The translations under genes were made by a program, and so were the position numbers. Under the pieces are notes generated by a model that had not been told where the DNA came from, searched no databases, and saw nothing but the letters and a program-made list of their open reading frames with translations. 32,568 bases of DNA, taken from the NCBI GenBank assembly GCA_046545795.1, contig JBKGZD010000011.1:1-32568 (forward strand), given 5' to 3'. Shown here piece after piece: positions 31,131 to 32,568 of the stretch. This stretch comes from JAGXLC01 sp046545795. GTDB lineage: Bacteria > Bacteroidota > Bacteroidia > Bacteroidales > UBA12077. Every line of letters begins with the position of its first letter. Position 1 is the first letter of the stretch.

Positions 31131-32459
31131 ATGATTGATCGGTTTCTTGAATATTGTTCACAATATCAGCTCTTTGCAGAAAAGGATAAAATCTTGCTGG
31201 GCGTAAGTGGTGGTGTGGATTCTATGGTGATGTTAGATTTGTTTATAAAAACAGAAGTTAAAGTTGGTATTGCTCATGTTAATTTTCAGCTACGCGGCAA
31301 TGAAGCTGATGATGAACAGGACTTTGTCAGGAAATATGCTATGAATAAAGACATTGCATTTCATACTGTTGCTTTTGATACCCATGATTATGCGAATGAA
31401 AAAGGGGTATCAGTACAGGTAGCAGCACGGCAGCTTCGTTATAATTGGTTTGAGGAGATAAGGAGAAAACATGGATATTCCTGTGTGGCTGTTGCTCACA
31501 ACAAAAATGATGAAGTGGAATCTCTTTTGATTAACCTGACAAGAGGTACAGGAATCAGGGGTATCACCGGTATAAAACCAAAACAAAATAGCGTTATTCG
31601 CCCCGTCCTTTTTGCAGAAAGAAAAGAAATAATGGAGTATGCATCATTACACAATGTTCCCTTTAAAGAAGATTCCTCTAATTTATCAGTGAAGTATTCC
31701 AGGAATCGGATACGACATAACATTATACCTGAATTTGAAAATATCAATCCCCGTTTTATACATACAGTTGCTGAAAATATTGAAAGATTTCAAAGCGTTT
31801 GCAATATTTATGATCAATGGATAAGTGAAGTGAAAAATGATATTGTTACCTGGGAAAATGAAACAGTATATATTGATATTGAAGCGCTGAAAAATTATGA
31901 GGAAAAAAATACAATATTGTTTGAAATATTGCGTGAATTCACATTTACAAAAGAGGTTACAAAAGAAATATTCAAGTCTGTTGATTCAGACTCCGGTAAA
32001 TGCTTTTATTCCCAGTCACATAAGCTGATAAAGGACAGACAATATTTAATAGTTGCTCCATTACAGCAAGTTGAACAAAGGCGATACTATATTGAAAAAG
32101 GAACTGAACAAGTGACTGTTCCTGTAAGAATGACTCTTCGTGAAGTAGAAAAAAATGGTGATTATATAATCCCTAAAGATAGGAATATAGCTAGTCTTGA
32201 TTATGACAAGCTTGTTTTTCCCTTAATTATTCGTAAATGGGAGAAGGGAGATTACTTTAAGCCTTTAGGGTTGAATCATTATAAAAAACTAAGTGATTTT
32301 TTTATCGACAGGAAGTATTCTCTTGTCGATAAAGAGCGTGTATGGCTGCTTACATCAGGAGAGAAAATAGTTTGGGTTATAGGAGACCGTATTGATGACA
32401 ATTTCAAGGTTACTCCTTACACCCGGAAAGTCCTCCAGGTAGAATATTCTCCGGATTAA
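31131..32459 (+). CDS. tilS: tRNA(Ile)-lysidine synthase
   Basis: A 442-residue ATP-dependent enzyme that converts C34 of the CAU-anticodon tRNA-Ile to lysidine, letting it read AUA. The PP-loop SGGVDS is at residues 26-31. GIAHVNFQLRGNEADDEQDFV (about 46-66), VAVAHNKNDEVESLLINLTRGTGIRG (about 118-143) and the YSRNRIRHNIIPEF tRNA-contact segment (about 188-201) are typical. The C-terminal TilS domain contains IRKWEKGDYFKPLGLNHYKKLSDFFID (about 365-391). Length is normal. The start is the ATG at 31131. Confidence 0.96.
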   Translation: MIDRFLEYCSQYQLFAEKDKILLGVSGGVDSMVMLDLFIKTEVKVGIAHVNFQLRGNEADDEQDFVRKYAMNKDIAFHTVAFDTHDYANEKGVSVQVAARQLRYNWFEEIRRKHGYSCVAVAHNKNDEVESLLINLTRGTGIRGITGIKPKQNSVIRPVLFAERKEIMEYASLHNVPFKEDSSNLSVKYSRNRIRHNIIPEFENINPRFIHTVAENIERFQSVCNIYDQWISEVKNDIVTWENETVYIDIEALKNYEEKNTILFEILREFTFTKEVTKEIFKSVDSDSGKCFYSQSHKLIKDRQYLIVAPLQQVEQRRYYIEKGTEQVTVPVRMTLREVEKNGDYIIPKDRNIASLDYDKLVFPLIIRKWEKGDYFKPLGLNHYKKLSDFFIDRKYSLVDKERVWLLTSGEKIVWVIGDRIDDNFKVTPYTRKVLQVEYSPD

Positions 32460-32503
32460 AAGGCTGAGTCTGTTTGGATACCAATCTGTATTTCGAATGC
32501 CTG

Positions 32504-32568
32504 TTATGATTGGAAAACCCGTGGTGATTTTTGCTCCAGCAGCATAAAATCTGCGAGTGCAATTGCTG
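32504..32568 (-). CDS. Possible 3' end of a minus-strand gene cut by the window edge
   Basis: Reading inward from the window end on the minus strand gives 20 open codons (AIALADFMLLEQ...VFQS) and a TAA stop at 32504-32506, convergent with tilS. The residue pattern looks like a normal helical C-terminus, but twenty codons are too few to prove coding or to name a family. The opposite frame is also open here. Confidence 0.3.
   Translation of the reverse strand, partial: AIALADFMLLEQKSPRVFQS

Noticed and set aside
1..32568. tRNA, rRNA, CRISPR, integrase or transposase genes
   Set aside because: I looked for cloverleaf-like stretches, direct repeats with even spacing and typical protein motifs and saw none; a tRNAscan or Rfam search was not possible here.

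Overview
The window is 32.5 kb of AT-rich chromosomal DNA with a strong Bacteroidetes (Bacteroidota) signature, probably Bacteroidales/Marinilabiliales-like; I cannot fix the genus. The evidence is a type III glutamine synthetase, a DUF2851 protein, two TPR/PD40/CRD/OmpA proteins of the PorE (type IX secretion) architecture, a divergent Bacteroidetes-type PurM, a stand-alone class 2 OMP decarboxylase, repeated matches to the Bacteroidetes -7 promoter element TAnnTTTG, and the near absence of Shine-Dalgarno sequences. I see no phage, integrase, transposase, CRISPR array, tRNA or rRNA. It is mostly housekeeping DNA with a few accessory surprises.

Left part (about 0.1-19.5 kb, all genes on the minus strand). 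Listed by increasing coordinate: a TPR lipoprotein with an OmpA-like core; a deoxynucleoside kinase; a lipoprotein-type prolyl oligopeptidase; pnp and rpsO, separated by a terminator; a two-TM potassium channel with a cytoplasmic RCK domain; DUF2851; pyrF; prfA; purM; a GC-rich palindromic repeat; PorE-like protein 1; glnN; and an M20 dipeptidase. In transcription order purM-prfA-pyrF-DUF2851-channel forms a tightly packed, possibly co-transcribed set mixing nucleotide synthesis and translation.

Strand switch and leader (19.5-20.1 kb). The 578-base gap holds the most interesting signal. A promoter is followed by a 22-codon ORF with three consecutive Trp codons, then a GC-rich terminator, then a second 28-codon ORF with Trp-Trp plus a third Trp and two compact hairpins, and finally trpB. 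This looks like a tryptophan attenuator with an unusual second Trp-rich leader peptide. The trpB gene is not followed by trpA.

Right part (20.1-32.5 kb, mostly plus strand). trpB with its own terminator; queE with its own promoter; PorE-like protein 2; on the minus strand a coiled-coil/class III nucleotide cyclase/HD-domain fusion; an M49-like zinc peptidase lipoprotein; a POTRA plus beta-barrel protein of the Omp85 type; and a pabB-tilS pair four bases apart. The last 65 bases may hold the 3' end of another minus-strand gene.

Most gene functions rest on clear motifs. Promoter calls are pattern matches in AT-rich DNA and should be treated as candidates. The attenuation model for trpB, the cAMP make-and-break model for the cyclase/HD fusion, and the nuclease reading of DUF2851 are inferences.
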